DNA of 64,000 nucleotides from Candidatus Methanoplasma termitum (GCF_000800805.1 NZ_CP010070.1:496001-560000); one strand, 5' to 3'. Positions 53,512-62,438 are shown, numbered from the stretch's first letter. Notes: generated by a model not told the origin, from the letters alone. Numbers and translations: made by a program.

Positions 53512-54092
53512 GATACACAGTGCAGATCGTAGGAGTCGGCGGGCAGGGTGTGCTTCTGGCATCCATGGTGCTTGGCACAGCGGCAATGAGGGGCGGACAC
53601 GAAGTATCCATGAGCGAGATCCACGGGATGGCCCAAAGAGGAGGCAGCGTGATATCCACACTTCGTTTCGGCGATGATGTGATCAGTCCTCTCGAATCGA
53701 CGGGCGGGGCGGATCTAATCATGGGATTCGAGCCGGTGGAGACATGCAGATATCTCAGTCTCGGGAACAAGAAGACATTCGTTCTTATGAACCTGGATCC
53801 GACGTACCCATCGATGGTCGCGGCCGGATTCGAAGAGTACCCTGCCATTCAGGGACTTGTGGACTCGGTGAAGAAGATCACTCCGAATCTCAAAACGATC
53901 GAAGCAACGAAAGTTGCTGTATCAGCCGGTAAAGCGATCGCGGCAAATGCGGTGATGATCGGCGCCGTCGCGGCGGTGAAAGGATTCCCGCTGAAGAAGG
54001 AACTCCTGAAAGAGGTCCTGCTGGAGACCGTGCCGGAGAAATCTAAGGATCTGAATTCGAAAGCCTTCGATATGGGTTACGAACTTATCTGA
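53508..54092 (+). CDS. iorB: Indolepyruvate:ferredoxin oxidoreductase beta subunit
   Basis: 194 residues. It begins MRYTVQIVGVGGQGVLLASMVLG, the typical start of the gamma/beta-type subunit, and contains SEIHGMAQRGGSVISTLRFG. The ATG overlaps the iorA stop (ATGA), so the longer upstream frame is not used. Forms the complex with IorA. Confidence 0.95.
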   Translation: MRYTVQIVGVGGQGVLLASMVLGTAAMRGGHEVSMSEIHGMAQRGGSVISTLRFGDDVISPLESTGGADLIMGFEPVETCRYLSLGNKKTFVLMNLDPTYPSMVAAGFEEYPAIQGLVDSVKKITPNLKTIEATKVAVSAGKAIAANAVMIGAVAAVKGFPLKKELLKEVLLETVPEKSKDLNSKAFDMGYELI

Positions 54093-54102
54093 AAACTTAA
54101 GA

Positions 54103-54345
54103 GAAGAACTTAGCGGGGAGCAATAGGGGGGAGACTCCCCGCTGTTTTTTGTTGATCTTGAGTTCTTAAGGTGTTTTCTGTTCTTATCAGGAAGAACTTA
54201 GCGGGGAGCAATAGGGGGGAGACTCCCCGCTGTTTTTTGTTGATCTTGAGTTCTTAAGGTGTTTTCTGTTCTTATCAGGAAGAACTTAGCGGGGAGCAAT
54301 AGGGGAGACTCCCCGCTGTTTTTTGTTGATCTTAAGTTGTTATCC
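54103..54345. repeat. 88-base repeat, three copies, each with a terminator hairpin
   Basis: Copies start at 54103, 54191 and 54279, exactly 88 bases apart. The first two are nearly identical; the third lacks two G in the loop and diverges after about 54340. Each holds AGCGGGGAG pairing with CTCCCCGCT followed by GTTTTTTG, a strong terminator for iorAB. The third copy reaches the 3' end of the convergent FtsZ-like gene. Confidence 0.92.
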
Positions 54346-55045
54346 TGATTCCGTTGCGTACACGGATCTCCGGCATCTTGCCCGAGCTGTTCCTCTTCGT
54401 GTATTTGCTCTGGACCATCTCGATCTCGCTCTTTATTCCGGAGACGATCTTCGCTACGGTCTCATCAACGAAAGGCATTATCGTTTTGTTGACTGCGTTC
54501 AATGCCTCGCTCATTGTTGCGTTCGGCATTATCTGGAGGATCTTGTCGTTCTCTATTGTGAACGTGTTGGGGCATACCGCCCTTATGTGTCTGAGGCCCT
54601 CTCTTGCGACGGGGATCTTGCTCGTCTCGAATGAGAACGGGTTGATCCCGATCGTGAATGTCATTATGTCATGGCGGTTGCAGATCTTTGCCACTTCGGA
54701 CGTTGCGCCGGTTCCAGTTCCGCCGCCGAGTCCGGTGATCAGGAATACTATGTCGTATCCGATCAGCTCCTTTTCGATCTCTGTCTCATGGACCTGAGCG
54801 CACTTTCTGCCGAGTCCCGCATCTCCGTTCGTACCCTTTCCCTGCGTGACCGCTTTGCATATGTATATCTTCTTATCTGCGGCTGTTTCGTCCAGGGCCT
54901 TCCTGTCTGTGTTAATGGCAATCGTATCTACCGGTGCGAGCGCCTTGTAGAATGTGCTTACTACATTGCATCCCGCGCCTCCGAGACCGACCACTGCCAC
55001 GCGAGGCTCGATCTGGATATCAGCTTCTGTTGTGTTTGCGTCCAT
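54332..55045 (-). CDS. FtsZ-like GTPase lacking the C-terminal domain
   Basis: 237 residues. The tubulin/FtsZ nucleotide-binding half is complete: VVGLGGAGCNVV, INTDRKAL, LGRKCAQVHE, tubulin signature GLGGGTGTGA, and FTIENDKILQ. The usual T7 loop (NxDxxD) and the whole second domain (about 130 residues) are absent. The end is a basic tail (KYTKRNSSGKMPEIRVRNGI). It follows a CdrS-like regulator, as ftsZ2 does in many archaea. It can probably bind GTP but may not polymerise normally. Confidence 0.88.
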   Translation of the reverse strand: MDANTTEADIQIEPRVAVVGLGGAGCNVVSTFYKALAPVDTIAINTDRKALDETAADKKIYICKAVTQGKGTNGDAGLGRKCAQVHETEIEKELIGYDIVFLITGLGGGTGTGATSEVAKICNRHDIMTFTIGINPFSFETSKIPVAREGLRHIRAVCPNTFTIENDKILQIMPNATMSEALNAVNKTIMPFVDETVAKIVSGIKSEIEMVQSKYTKRNSSGKMPEIRVRNGIRITT

Positions 55046-55078
55046 ATTTCGTGCATCCCCATGTTTTTACCGGCGAAG

Positions 55079-55094
55079 AGGTGCCGAAGCACCT
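55079..55094 (-). promoter_or_regulatory. UUCG hairpin between the CdrS-like and FtsZ-like genes
   Basis: AGGTGC-TTCG-GCACCT on the minus strand. It lies in the 87-base gap before the FtsZ-like ATG and could modulate relative expression. Confidence 0.4.
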
Positions 55095-55132
55095 TCCCAT
55101 CCTTCACCGGATCGTTTTTCCCATCCTTTTCT

Positions 55133-55489
55133 TCATTTCATCGCTGAGGTCTTTTGCGCCATCGCCAAAGCGCGGTTCGCAGCTTCCACTTCGGACTCCT
55201 TTGTGACAATTCTGTCCATCGTGCATTTCCTGACGAACTCCTCTTCATCGAAGGCAACGCCTTGTTCCACCATCAGTCTGATGGCTTCCATCTGTACCTC
55301 TTTGAAACGGACGAAGATCCCGTTTCCCGCACCGTTGGCACCCTCCTTTTTCAGGTTTATGTAGCCAATGATCGCGTCCCTGATGAAACGGGAGCGACTT
55401 TTTACTCCTATCTCGACCATGAAGTCATCCATTGTTTGGGTGTCTTCTTTTCCCATCCTGATCGTGATCGATTCTTCCATCTCTCCCAT
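55133..55489 (-). CDS. CdrS-like ribbon-helix-helix regulator
   Basis: 118 residues. The N-terminal ESITIRMGKEDTQTMDDFMVEIGVKSRSRFIRDAIIGYI is a ribbon-helix-helix (CopG/Arc) DNA-binding fold. An extra helical domain follows and may help dimer or ligand contacts. In haloarchaea the short RHH protein CdrS is encoded just before ftsZ2 and controls cell-division genes. The same order here supports that role. Three GTAAGAC boxes occur in the region upstream of it. Confidence 0.8.
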   Translation of the reverse strand: MGEMEESITIRMGKEDTQTMDDFMVEIGVKSRSRFIRDAIIGYINLKKEGANGAGNGIFVRFKEVQMEAIRLMVEQGVAFDEEEFVRKCTMDRIVTKESEVEAANRALAMAQKTSAMK

Positions 55490-55820
55490 TTCATCATCTC
55501 CAAGTGTTGTAGAGTCCCATCCCTTCGCACTTGTGTATTACTGCCAATGTAATATTACATATATAAAACTTCTTACAATTGTAAGACAATAATCAGGTTT
55601 TGTAAGACTTATCTATCATTTCTTTGATAATTATTCAAAGATTTGATGTCAATTCGTCTTGGTCATACATCGTGTAACGCAATAAAAATGTTTCCACAAT
55701 AATATCATGAAAATAGTAAGACAATTCGAAGATCATTCTTTAAGGGCACGCTCATATTCTTTTATAGTATATTATTTAATTAAGAGTGATATTAAAGCGT
55801 AAACACCCCAGAGGGCTCAG
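55490..55820. other. AT-rich divergent regulatory region (CdrS-like / leuS)
   Basis: No gene. It contains a perfect 14-base palindrome CTTACAATTGTAAG (55572-55585) extended to GTAAGACA, further GTAAGAC boxes at 55602-55608 and 55716-55722, and TATA-like ATATATAAAA (about 55558-55567) for the CdrS-like gene. TATA-like TATTATTTAAT (about 55770-55780) could serve leuS. Confidence 0.6.
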
Positions 55821-58691
55821 ATGTCCGGTTACAGTGAAATGGAAGGAAAATGGCAAGCGGAATGGTCAAAGAACAAACTCGACCGGGCGAACACGGAACT
55901 CGGAAAACCCAAATTCATGCTCATATTCGCTTATCCCGGAGTTACGGGATTCCTTCATGTCGGACACCTCAGAGGTTACACATACGTTGATGCCATCGGC
56001 AGATACAAGCGCATGACCGGATACAACGTCATGTTCCCGGTGGGCACTCACGCGACCGGTAACGGCGCCATAACTCTTGCTTCAAGGGTCGCGAACAAAG
56101 ATGAGGATTTCATAGAATATCTTTTAAGGAACGGCTGCCCGAAGGAGAAACTGAACGATCTGAAGGACCCGATGAAAGTGGTCGATTATTTCAACGAGGT
56201 CTATGTGAACGATTACTGGAAGAGATTCGGATTCCTTGCCGACTGGAGAAGGTTCACGTGCACTTTGTATCCCGATTACACAAAATTCATTCAGTGGCAG
56301 TTCAAAAAGCTGAATGAACAGAATCTACTGATCCAAAAACCGTATTACTCCCCGACCTGCCCGGTACACGGACCTGTCGCGGTGGATGCTTCCGAAACGG
56401 ACATCTCGAAAGGCGGCAACGCCGAGGTCCAGGAATATACCCTTTTAAAGTTCAAACACGGAAAAGAGTACTTGGTCGCTGCCACGCTCAGGCCGGAGAC
56501 CGTTTACGGTCAGGTATGTTTCTGGGTGAACCCCGACGTGGAATACACCAGGATAAAGAAAGGCGGCGAGACCTGGATCGTTTCCAAACCGGCGGCGGAG
56601 AAACTTCAGCTGCAGAAGGACGGCGTGACGATATTGTCTCCCATATCCGGAAAGGACATGATCGGATGGACGTGCGAGGCGCCTATGCTGCATAAGAAAG
56701 TTCCGGTACTTCCCGCATCGTTCTCCGATCCGAACGTGGGAAGCGGGCTGGTGACATCGGTACCTTCCGACGCCCCCGACGACTGGATATCGCTGGAAGC
56801 TTTGAAGACCGATACCGCTCTCGCAAAGAGATACGGCCTGTCCAAAGAACTTCTCGATTCTGTTATTCCCGTTTCCATAATATCGATCGAAGGTTACGGA
56901 GAATTCCCCGCTCAGGACATCATAAAAAAGATGGGGATAACTCAGCCGGGGGATCCGAGACTCGACGAAGCTAAAAAGCAGGTGTACAAGGACGGCTACC
57001 ATATGGGCCGCATGAAGGACATCTGCGGGAAATACGGAGGGATGAGGGTCGAGGAGGCCAAGGACAAGATGAAGCAGGCGATGATCGATTCCGGGGAGGC
57101 GGAATTGTTCTTCGATCTCACCGAGGAGGTGGTCTGCAGGTGCGGACAGCCCGTAAGAGTGAAAAGGATCGACGATCAATGGTTCATCAACTACGGTGAC
57201 GAGAGCCTTACGGAAAGGACCGACAAACACTGCTATGACATGGAGATCTATCCTCCGGAATTCTACGAGAATGTTCATTCCACTCTCAAATGGTTCAGGG
57301 AACGCGCGTGCGTGAGACAAGGCAACTGGCTGGGGACGAAGTTCCCCTATGATGAGAAATGGATCATCGAAGCAATATCGGATTCGACGCTTTATCCTCT
57401 GTATTATATCATCTCGATCTATGCGAATGAGAAAAAGATAGTTCCAGAGAACATGACTGAAGAATTCTTCGATCATGTGGTACTGGGCAAGGGAGATGTA
57501 AGGACCGTATCAAAGAACACCGGCGTTTCCGAAGACCTATTGAAAAAGATACGCAGGGACGTGAAATACTGGTACCCGCTGGACATCAACCTCGGCGGGA
57601 AAGAACATATGACTGTGCATTTCCCCGTTTATCTGTTCAACCACAGTGCGATACTTCCCGATGATATGCTGCCGAAGGGTATCATTGTCAATTGGTACAT
57701 CACCGGAAAAAAGAACAAGATCTCCAAATCCAAGGGCGGTGCGCAGCCGATACCGGGAGCCGTAGAGCAGTTCGGCGTCGATGCGCTCAGACTGTACTAT
57801 GCGCATGTTGCGTCCATGTTCGTGGATGTCGAGTGGAGCGAGGACATCGTCATCACGTACAGACAAAGGCTGGACAGGATAATGGGCACCGTTGAAGAGC
57901 TGCTCTCATCGGGCACCGGTGATAAGAAGGAGATCGACAGATGGCTGATATCCAGATTCAACGGCTATTCCGCTTCCGCAAGGGCGGCGATGGAAAAATA
58001 CGACCTCAGGCAGATGGCCACCGCAGTCTACTTTGAAATGCTGAACGACATAAAATGGTACGGCAGGAGAGGCGGGAAGAATAAAGAGACCATTTCTGAG
58101 GCGTTGAGGATCTGGATCTCCATGATGACGCCGATCACCCCCCACACCGCAGAAGAGATGTGGAGCAGGGCGGGATTCAAAGGATTGGTCTCATCCTCGC
58201 AGCTTCCCGAGCCGGGCATGACGTCGAGCTCCGCCGAATACGGCGAAGGATTGATCAGAGATGTAATGTCAGACATTACCCAGATCAAAAAGGTCACGTC
58301 CGCGGAACCGAAGAGGATATTCCTCTACACTACCCCTTCATGGAAAACGAATGTCATGAAGATGGGTCTGGAAATGACGGAGGAAGGTAAACTCGACATA
58401 CCCACACTGACAAAGAAGTGCATGGCGGACGAGGAGCTCAGAAAGAACGGCAAGGCCGTAACGGAATTCGTTAAGAAAGTTGTTACAGATCTATCCAGAT
58501 CGTCTTCCTCATCGAAGAGGGATATGATCGAAATGGATGAGTACTCATTGCTGACCTCGGCGAAGGATTTCCTGAAAGAAGAGCTCGGTGCGGAGGTCGA
58601 CGTGTTCTCGGCAGACGATGAAAAAGCGTACGATCCGCAGAACAAGTCAAGGGCCGCTGTACCTGGGAGACCGGCGATTTATCTTGAATGA
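55821..58691 (+). CDS. leuS: Leucyl-tRNA synthetase
   Basis: 956 residues, archaeal/eukaryotic LeuRS type. HVGH (in GFLHVGHLRGYTY) is the HIGH motif, and KISKSKGG (near residue 640) is the KMSKS motif. The editing domain is inserted between them (TLRPETVYGQVC). An anticodon-binding and C-terminal domain follow (WISMMTPITPHTAEEMW). A CTCAGATG start context gives no clear ribosome site. It charges leucine tRNAs, including the one at 50209-50291. Confidence 0.97.
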   Translation: MSGYSEMEGKWQAEWSKNKLDRANTELGKPKFMLIFAYPGVTGFLHVGHLRGYTYVDAIGRYKRMTGYNVMFPVGTHATGNGAITLASRVANKDEDFIEYLLRNGCPKEKLNDLKDPMKVVDYFNEVYVNDYWKRFGFLADWRRFTCTLYPDYTKFIQWQFKKLNEQNLLIQKPYYSPTCPVHGPVAVDASETDISKGGNAEVQEYTLLKFKHGKEYLVAATLRPETVYGQVCFWVNPDVEYTRIKKGGETWIVSKPAAEKLQLQKDGVTILSPISGKDMIGWTCEAPMLHKKVPVLPASFSDPNVGSGLVTSVPSDAPDDWISLEALKTDTALAKRYGLSKELLDSVIPVSIISIEGYGEFPAQDIIKKMGITQPGDPRLDEAKKQVYKDGYHMGRMKDICGKYGGMRVEEAKDKMKQAMIDSGEAELFFDLTEEVVCRCGQPVRVKRIDDQWFINYGDESLTERTDKHCYDMEIYPPEFYENVHSTLKWFRERACVRQGNWLGTKFPYDEKWIIEAISDSTLYPLYYIISIYANEKKIVPENMTEEFFDHVVLGKGDVRTVSKNTGVSEDLLKKIRRDVKYWYPLDINLGGKEHMTVHFPVYLFNHSAILPDDMLPKGIIVNWYITGKKNKISKSKGGAQPIPGAVEQFGVDALRLYYAHVASMFVDVEWSEDIVITYRQRLDRIMGTVEELLSSGTGDKKEIDRWLISRFNGYSASARAAMEKYDLRQMATAVYFEMLNDIKWYGRRGGKNKETISEALRIWISMMTPITPHTAEEMWSRAGFKGLVSSSQLPEPGMTSSSAEYGEGLIRDVMSDITQIKKVTSAEPKRIFLYTTPSWKTNVMKMGLEMTEEGKLDIPTLTKKCMADEELRKNGKAVTEFVKKVVTDLSRSSSSSKRDMIEMDEYSLLTSAKDFLKEELGAEVDVFSADDEKAYDPQNKSRAAVPGRPAIYLE

Positions 58692-58755
58692 TGCCCCCTT
58701 ACCTTAATGTCACGTTGAATGCTTCGGCCTTTCCCTTGATCTCTGCGATAAATCT

Positions 58756-58794
58756 TTGTGTGTTCAGAGTAATCTGAAAACTTTGAACACACAA
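58756..58794. repeat. 11-bp inverted repeat upstream of the nucleotidyltransferase
   Basis: TTGTGTGTTCA at 58756-58766 and TGAACACACAA at 58784-58794 are perfect inverted copies with a 17-base gap, between leuS and the next gene. They may form a hairpin or be a regulator site. Confidence 0.6.
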
Positions 58795-58853
58795 GGTTTC
58801 ACCAGAGCCGATATTGCATAATTATTATAGGTTTCCACTTGATACAGTAATAT

Positions 58854-59174
58854 ATGAGCTCCGCAGACACAGGCTGTAATGTCACTCTCGATGAATTAAA
58901 GGAGATAATCGCACCTATCGCCGAAAAATACGACATGATCCGCGTATATTTATTTGGGTCGAGAGCACGCGGGGACTGCAATTAGAAAAGCGATTTTGAT
59001 TTTTGTGTTGTCGCTCCTGAAGGATGCACTCTCTTTGACCTCGGTGGGTTTCTTTATGACTTAAGGGACGCTCTCGGGTCGGAGGTGGATGTTGTCTGCG
59101 AAGAAGGCGTAAAGAGAAGACCACACCTCATGGAGGAAATGCTGCGCGACAGGAAAGTCGTCTTCGAAGCGTGA
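58854..59174 (+). CDS. Minimal nucleotidyltransferase with one in-frame TAG (possible pyrrolysine)
   Basis: 107 codons from ATG to TGA, with TAG at codon 44 (58983-58985). Before it: LDELKEIIAPIAEKYD and YLFGSRARGDCN. After it: KSDFDFCVVAPEG and, later, EVDVVCEEGVKRR and MEEMLRDRKVVFEA. These are the GS and DxD elements of MNT-type nucleotidyltransferases, with the TAG exactly filling one residue between them. A TATA-like TTATTATAG lies about 25 bases upstream of the ATG. It may be read as pyrrolysine or be a nonsense mutant. A HepT-like partner is not seen. Confidence 0.75.
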
Positions 59175-59236
59175 CTTCGAGAAAATAGGGGAAATCTTCA
59201 GTCTGTTGGGTGTTTCTGGATGTGCCCCGAAAGGGT

Positions 59237-59779
59237 TCATTCCCATCTCTTGTATAGGTTATGATCTATCCCGACCCTGTCCAAACATTTCCCAACGACG
59301 AAGTCGACCATATCTTCCACAGACCCAGGCTTGGGATAGAATCCCGGATTGGCATCCATTATCACTACGCCGCACCTTGCAAGTTTCAACTCATTTTCCA
59401 GCATAATCGCACTCTTCGGCGTCTCTCTTACGACCAGAATGACCTTTCTGCCTTCCTTGATGCTGACCGCTACCGCCCTGGATATCAGAGTATCGGATAT
59501 CCCGGATGCGAATTTTGCCACAGAGGACTCGCTGCACGGAGCAACGAACAAACAATCGTAATGGTAAGATCCGGAGGAAATGGAAGCGAATAGATCATCG
59601 TCATCGAAGACCTTGTCAGCCATCGCTTCCGCTTGTTCGACGGACATCCCCATCTCTTCGGGAAGGATCATCTTTGCGGCCTTGGACATCACCAATATCT
59701 TCTCTCCGGGAAGCTCTCGGAGGAGGCGTACCCCATAGATACTGCCCGAGGCGCCTGTGATCGCTACCACCGACCTCAA
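59237..59779 (-). CDS. ubiX: Flavin prenyltransferase UbiX
   Basis: 180 residues. MRSVVAITGASGSIYGVRLLREL at the start and MDANPGFYPKPGSVEDMVDFVVGKCLD at the end are UbiX hallmarks; SGSYHYDCLFVAPCSESSVAKFASG lies in the FMN site. It attaches a prenyl group to FMN to make the cofactor of UbiD-type decarboxylases. It starts 4 bases after the aCPSF1 stop. Confidence 0.96.
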   Translation of the reverse strand: MRSVVAITGASGSIYGVRLLRELPGEKILVMSKAAKMILPEEMGMSVEQAEAMADKVFDDDDLFASISSGSYHYDCLFVAPCSESSVAKFASGISDTLISRAVAVSIKEGRKVILVVRETPKSAIMLENELKLARCGVVIMDANPGFYPKPGSVEDMVDFVVGKCLDRVGIDHNLYKRWE

Positions 59780-59783
59780 ATCA

Positions 59784-61688
59784 TCACCTTAATCTTATTG
59801 TCTCAAGGTTCAGCGGCGCTTTCGTCTCGATGTTGAATTTCTTGTATATGGATGATGCCAGATCCGTACATTTCCTGTCCTCCCCGTGGCCGATTATTAT
59901 CTTGCTCGGCTTAGGTTCGAGGGATTGGATATACTTCATCAACTGCTTACGGTCGGAATGTCCCGAGAATCCGTCGACCGTGACGCGGTTCATCTTTATG
60001 TCCAGGTCTATCTGCTTGCCCTTGCTGTTTAGAGTTATGTCCTGACGCCCTCTCTGTATCGTTCTTCCCAGACTTCCTTCCGATTGGTATCCGACGAATA
60101 TCAGGGTGTTCTTTGCGTCATCCGCCCATTCTTTGAAGTATTCCATCACGGGGCCGCCGGCCATCATACCGCTTGTCGCCAACACTATGCAGGAGTCGGG
60201 CGAGTGGCAGATCTCCTCTCTCATTATGGAGGTCTCCACCCTCTTGAATATCGGCGACAGGAAGGGATTCTCGTTCTGCTGGAATATCTGCGTCCTAAGC
60301 TGACTGTTCAGATATTCCGGGTATGCGGTGTGGATCGCCGTCGCCTCCCATATCATTCCGTCGAGATAGACGTTCATCTGGGGGATCTTTCCCGTGCGCA
60401 TGAGCTCCTCGATAACCAGCATGACCTCCTGGGACCTTCCCACCGCGAACACTGGGATGAGTACTTTCCCGCCGAGTTCTGCGGCCTGCTTCAGGATCTC
60501 TTTCATCTCTTCCGATGCGTCCACCCTGGACGGCTGCACGTCGTTGTGGCCGCCGTATGTCGATTCTATGACCAACGTCTCCAACCTCGGGAACCTGTTG
60601 TTGGCGGGATTGAAAAGCCATGTCTTCTCGTATTTCGTGTCTCCGGAAAAAGCGACGTTGTGCAATCCGTCGCCGATGTGGAAATGAGCTATCGCGGAAC
60701 CGAGGATGTGTCCTGCGTTATGGAATGTCAACCTTACATCGGGTGCGATGTCGGTCGTTTCGTTGTATTTGAGTGTGATGGTGTGCATTATCTCTTTGCG
60801 CACGTGCTGAGCCTCGTACTGCTGTTTCTTCGCCTCGCCGAACCCGAGTTTGATGTTGTCAAGCTGGAGAAGTGCCATAAGATCTCTCGTTGGTGGTGTA
60901 CAGTAGACCGGCCCTTCATATCCATACTTATAGAGTGCTGGTAGCGTTCCGCAGTGGTCCATATGCGCGTGTGTGACGACCACAGCATCAATCTTTTCCA
61001 ACGGCTGCACTTCCGGTATCCCGAAATAGGGGGTGGCGTCGCTGCTCGGATCGAGACCGCAGTCGATGAGGATCTTGCTGTCCCTAGTCGTCAAAAGCGA
61101 TGCGGACCTGCCTACCTGCCTGAATCCGCCCATGGTCGTTATTCTTACCCACTGATCCCCCAGCATAGCTGGCCTGACGAGGTTCCTTGCGACTGATTTC
61201 AGCATCTTGTGCCTGTCGTCCTGATATGTGCGTATGTATCCTCTGACATCGGAAACGGTCTTTGACGGTATGGGGGGTGCCCTGATCACCTTTACATTCC
61301 AACCCGATTCTTTCTTTATGTCTGACAGCAGCTGGCCTTCTTTCCCGAGAACCTCGTTGGGATTTATCGCCTCGATTATCGCTTCGCCTGTCTCCTCGAT
61401 GAAATTGACGTCAAAGACCTCTGCCGATCCCGGTATCATGGAGAGGATCTTCTCCCTTACCGTTTCGGTGTCCTCCAATGTGGTCGGGTCCGGCCTTATG
61501 TCCACTCTTCTCCTCAGGTTCTGGGCGAGGGTCCTCGGCAGTTCGTCGTTTCCGGAGAATTTGTCGTATTCCGTTGTATAGATCACGACCACGGAGCCCT
61601 CGAAGGCTATCGCCGATACGTTCATTTCCTTTGGTATCAGCTTCTCTACTTCTTCCCTTAGGTTCTCAAATATTCTATCCGGGTTCAT
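59784..61688 (-). CDS. aCPSF1 ribonuclease (KH and beta-CASP)
   Basis: 634 residues: two N-terminal KH-type RNA-binding domains (about 1-150), a metallo-beta-lactamase core with THAHMDHCG and GHILGSAIAHFHIGD, and a beta-CASP domain ending in GFSGHSDRKQLM and IIGHGEDRKC. It is the archaeal CPSF73-like nuclease that cleaves RNA 3' of U-rich sites and drives transcription termination. Encoded before ubiX on one transcript. Confidence 0.96.
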   Translation of the reverse strand: MNPDRIFENLREEVEKLIPKEMNVSAIAFEGSVVVIYTTEYDKFSGNDELPRTLAQNLRRRVDIRPDPTTLEDTETVREKILSMIPGSAEVFDVNFIEETGEAIIEAINPNEVLGKEGQLLSDIKKESGWNVKVIRAPPIPSKTVSDVRGYIRTYQDDRHKMLKSVARNLVRPAMLGDQWVRITTMGGFRQVGRSASLLTTRDSKILIDCGLDPSSDATPYFGIPEVQPLEKIDAVVVTHAHMDHCGTLPALYKYGYEGPVYCTPPTRDLMALLQLDNIKLGFGEAKKQQYEAQHVRKEIMHTITLKYNETTDIAPDVRLTFHNAGHILGSAIAHFHIGDGLHNVAFSGDTKYEKTWLFNPANNRFPRLETLVIESTYGGHNDVQPSRVDASEEMKEILKQAAELGGKVLIPVFAVGRSQEVMLVIEELMRTGKIPQMNVYLDGMIWEATAIHTAYPEYLNSQLRTQIFQQNENPFLSPIFKRVETSIMREEICHSPDSCIVLATSGMMAGGPVMEYFKEWADDAKNTLIFVGYQSEGSLGRTIQRGRQDITLNSKGKQIDLDIKMNRVTVDGFSGHSDRKQLMKYIQSLEPKPSKIIIGHGEDRKCTDLASSIYKKFNIETKAPLNLETIRLR

Positions 61689-61739
61689 ATGAAATCCAGC
61701 TTGTTATGGTGGAATTAAAAGATGTTTGAAAGAAAGGAA

Positions 61740-62438
61740 TTAGTTCGGATATGCGAATCCGAGTTCTTCGCATCTTGCTTTGATGCTTTCCTGGGGTATC
61801 TCCTCGTAGCCTTTCGGCCCGATGTATGAGATGAGCATGCCGTCCCCCGATCCGCTGTCCCTCCTCCTGGAAGAGTTTAGCGCTGTAATTGCAACATCTA
61901 TTGCTTCTTTTTTACTCATGTTCTTTTTGAACGAGGCTTCAAGGGAACCCATTGCGAACGTAGAGCCGGAACCTATCGACATGTAGTTGTCCTCGATGTA
62001 TCCTCCGGCACCGTCGACGCTGAACACATGGCCGCCGGTGGAGTCGTGGCCGCCCACTATCAGTCCGAGATAGAATCCGTTGCGCATGACGTTGGCGACG
62101 AGTGTCGCCGCCGCTTTGACGGACATCGGGGATCCTCTTTTCATCGAATAGATGGAAACTTCGCTCTGAATGAACCTTACCATCAACTGAGCGTCGCCTA
62201 CTACTCCGGCGATCGTCATTCCGAGGTTGTCTGCGAGCGGGTAGACCTTTTGAACATTGCTGTGTGCGATCATGTGGCTCATTGTCGCTCTCTGGTCGGA
62301 CGCGAGGATCACACCGTCTTTTATCTTCATACCGATGGTGGTCGTTCCGGTCTTAAGCGTCTCCTCGCTGCCGGATACTTCCGGAGGCAAGGTCCTGATT
62401 GTATACTCTCCAAGTTCAATTGTTTCCTCGTTGCTCAT
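61740..62438 (-). CDS. psmB: Proteasome beta subunit
   Basis: 232 residues with a 31-residue propeptide ending in LKTG, after which Thr32 (TTTIGM) becomes the N-terminal nucleophile. ASDQRATM and GSGSTFAMG are core motifs. It forms the catalytic rings of the 20S proteasome; the alpha subunit is not in the window. TATA-like TATATAAG lies upstream (about 62522-62530), with a roughly 60-base leader holding a CAGCAT/ATGCTG inverted repeat. Confidence 0.96.
   Translation of the reverse strand: MSNEETIELGEYTIRTLPPEVSGSEETLKTGTTTIGMKIKDGVILASDQRATMSHMIAHSNVQKVYPLADNLGMTIAGVVGDAQLMVRFIQSEVSIYSMKRGSPMSVKAAATLVANVMRNGFYLGLIVGGHDSTGGHVFSVDGAGGYIEDNYMSIGSGSTFAMGSLEASFKKNMSKKEAIDVAITALNSSRRRDSGSGDGMLISYIGPKGYEEIPQESIKARCEELGFAYPN

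Noticed and set aside
59175-59236. Possible HEPN/HepT partner after the nucleotidyltransferase
   Set aside because: An open stretch reading FEKIGEIFSLLGVSG follows, but it runs into the antisense of ubiX and has no HEPN motif.
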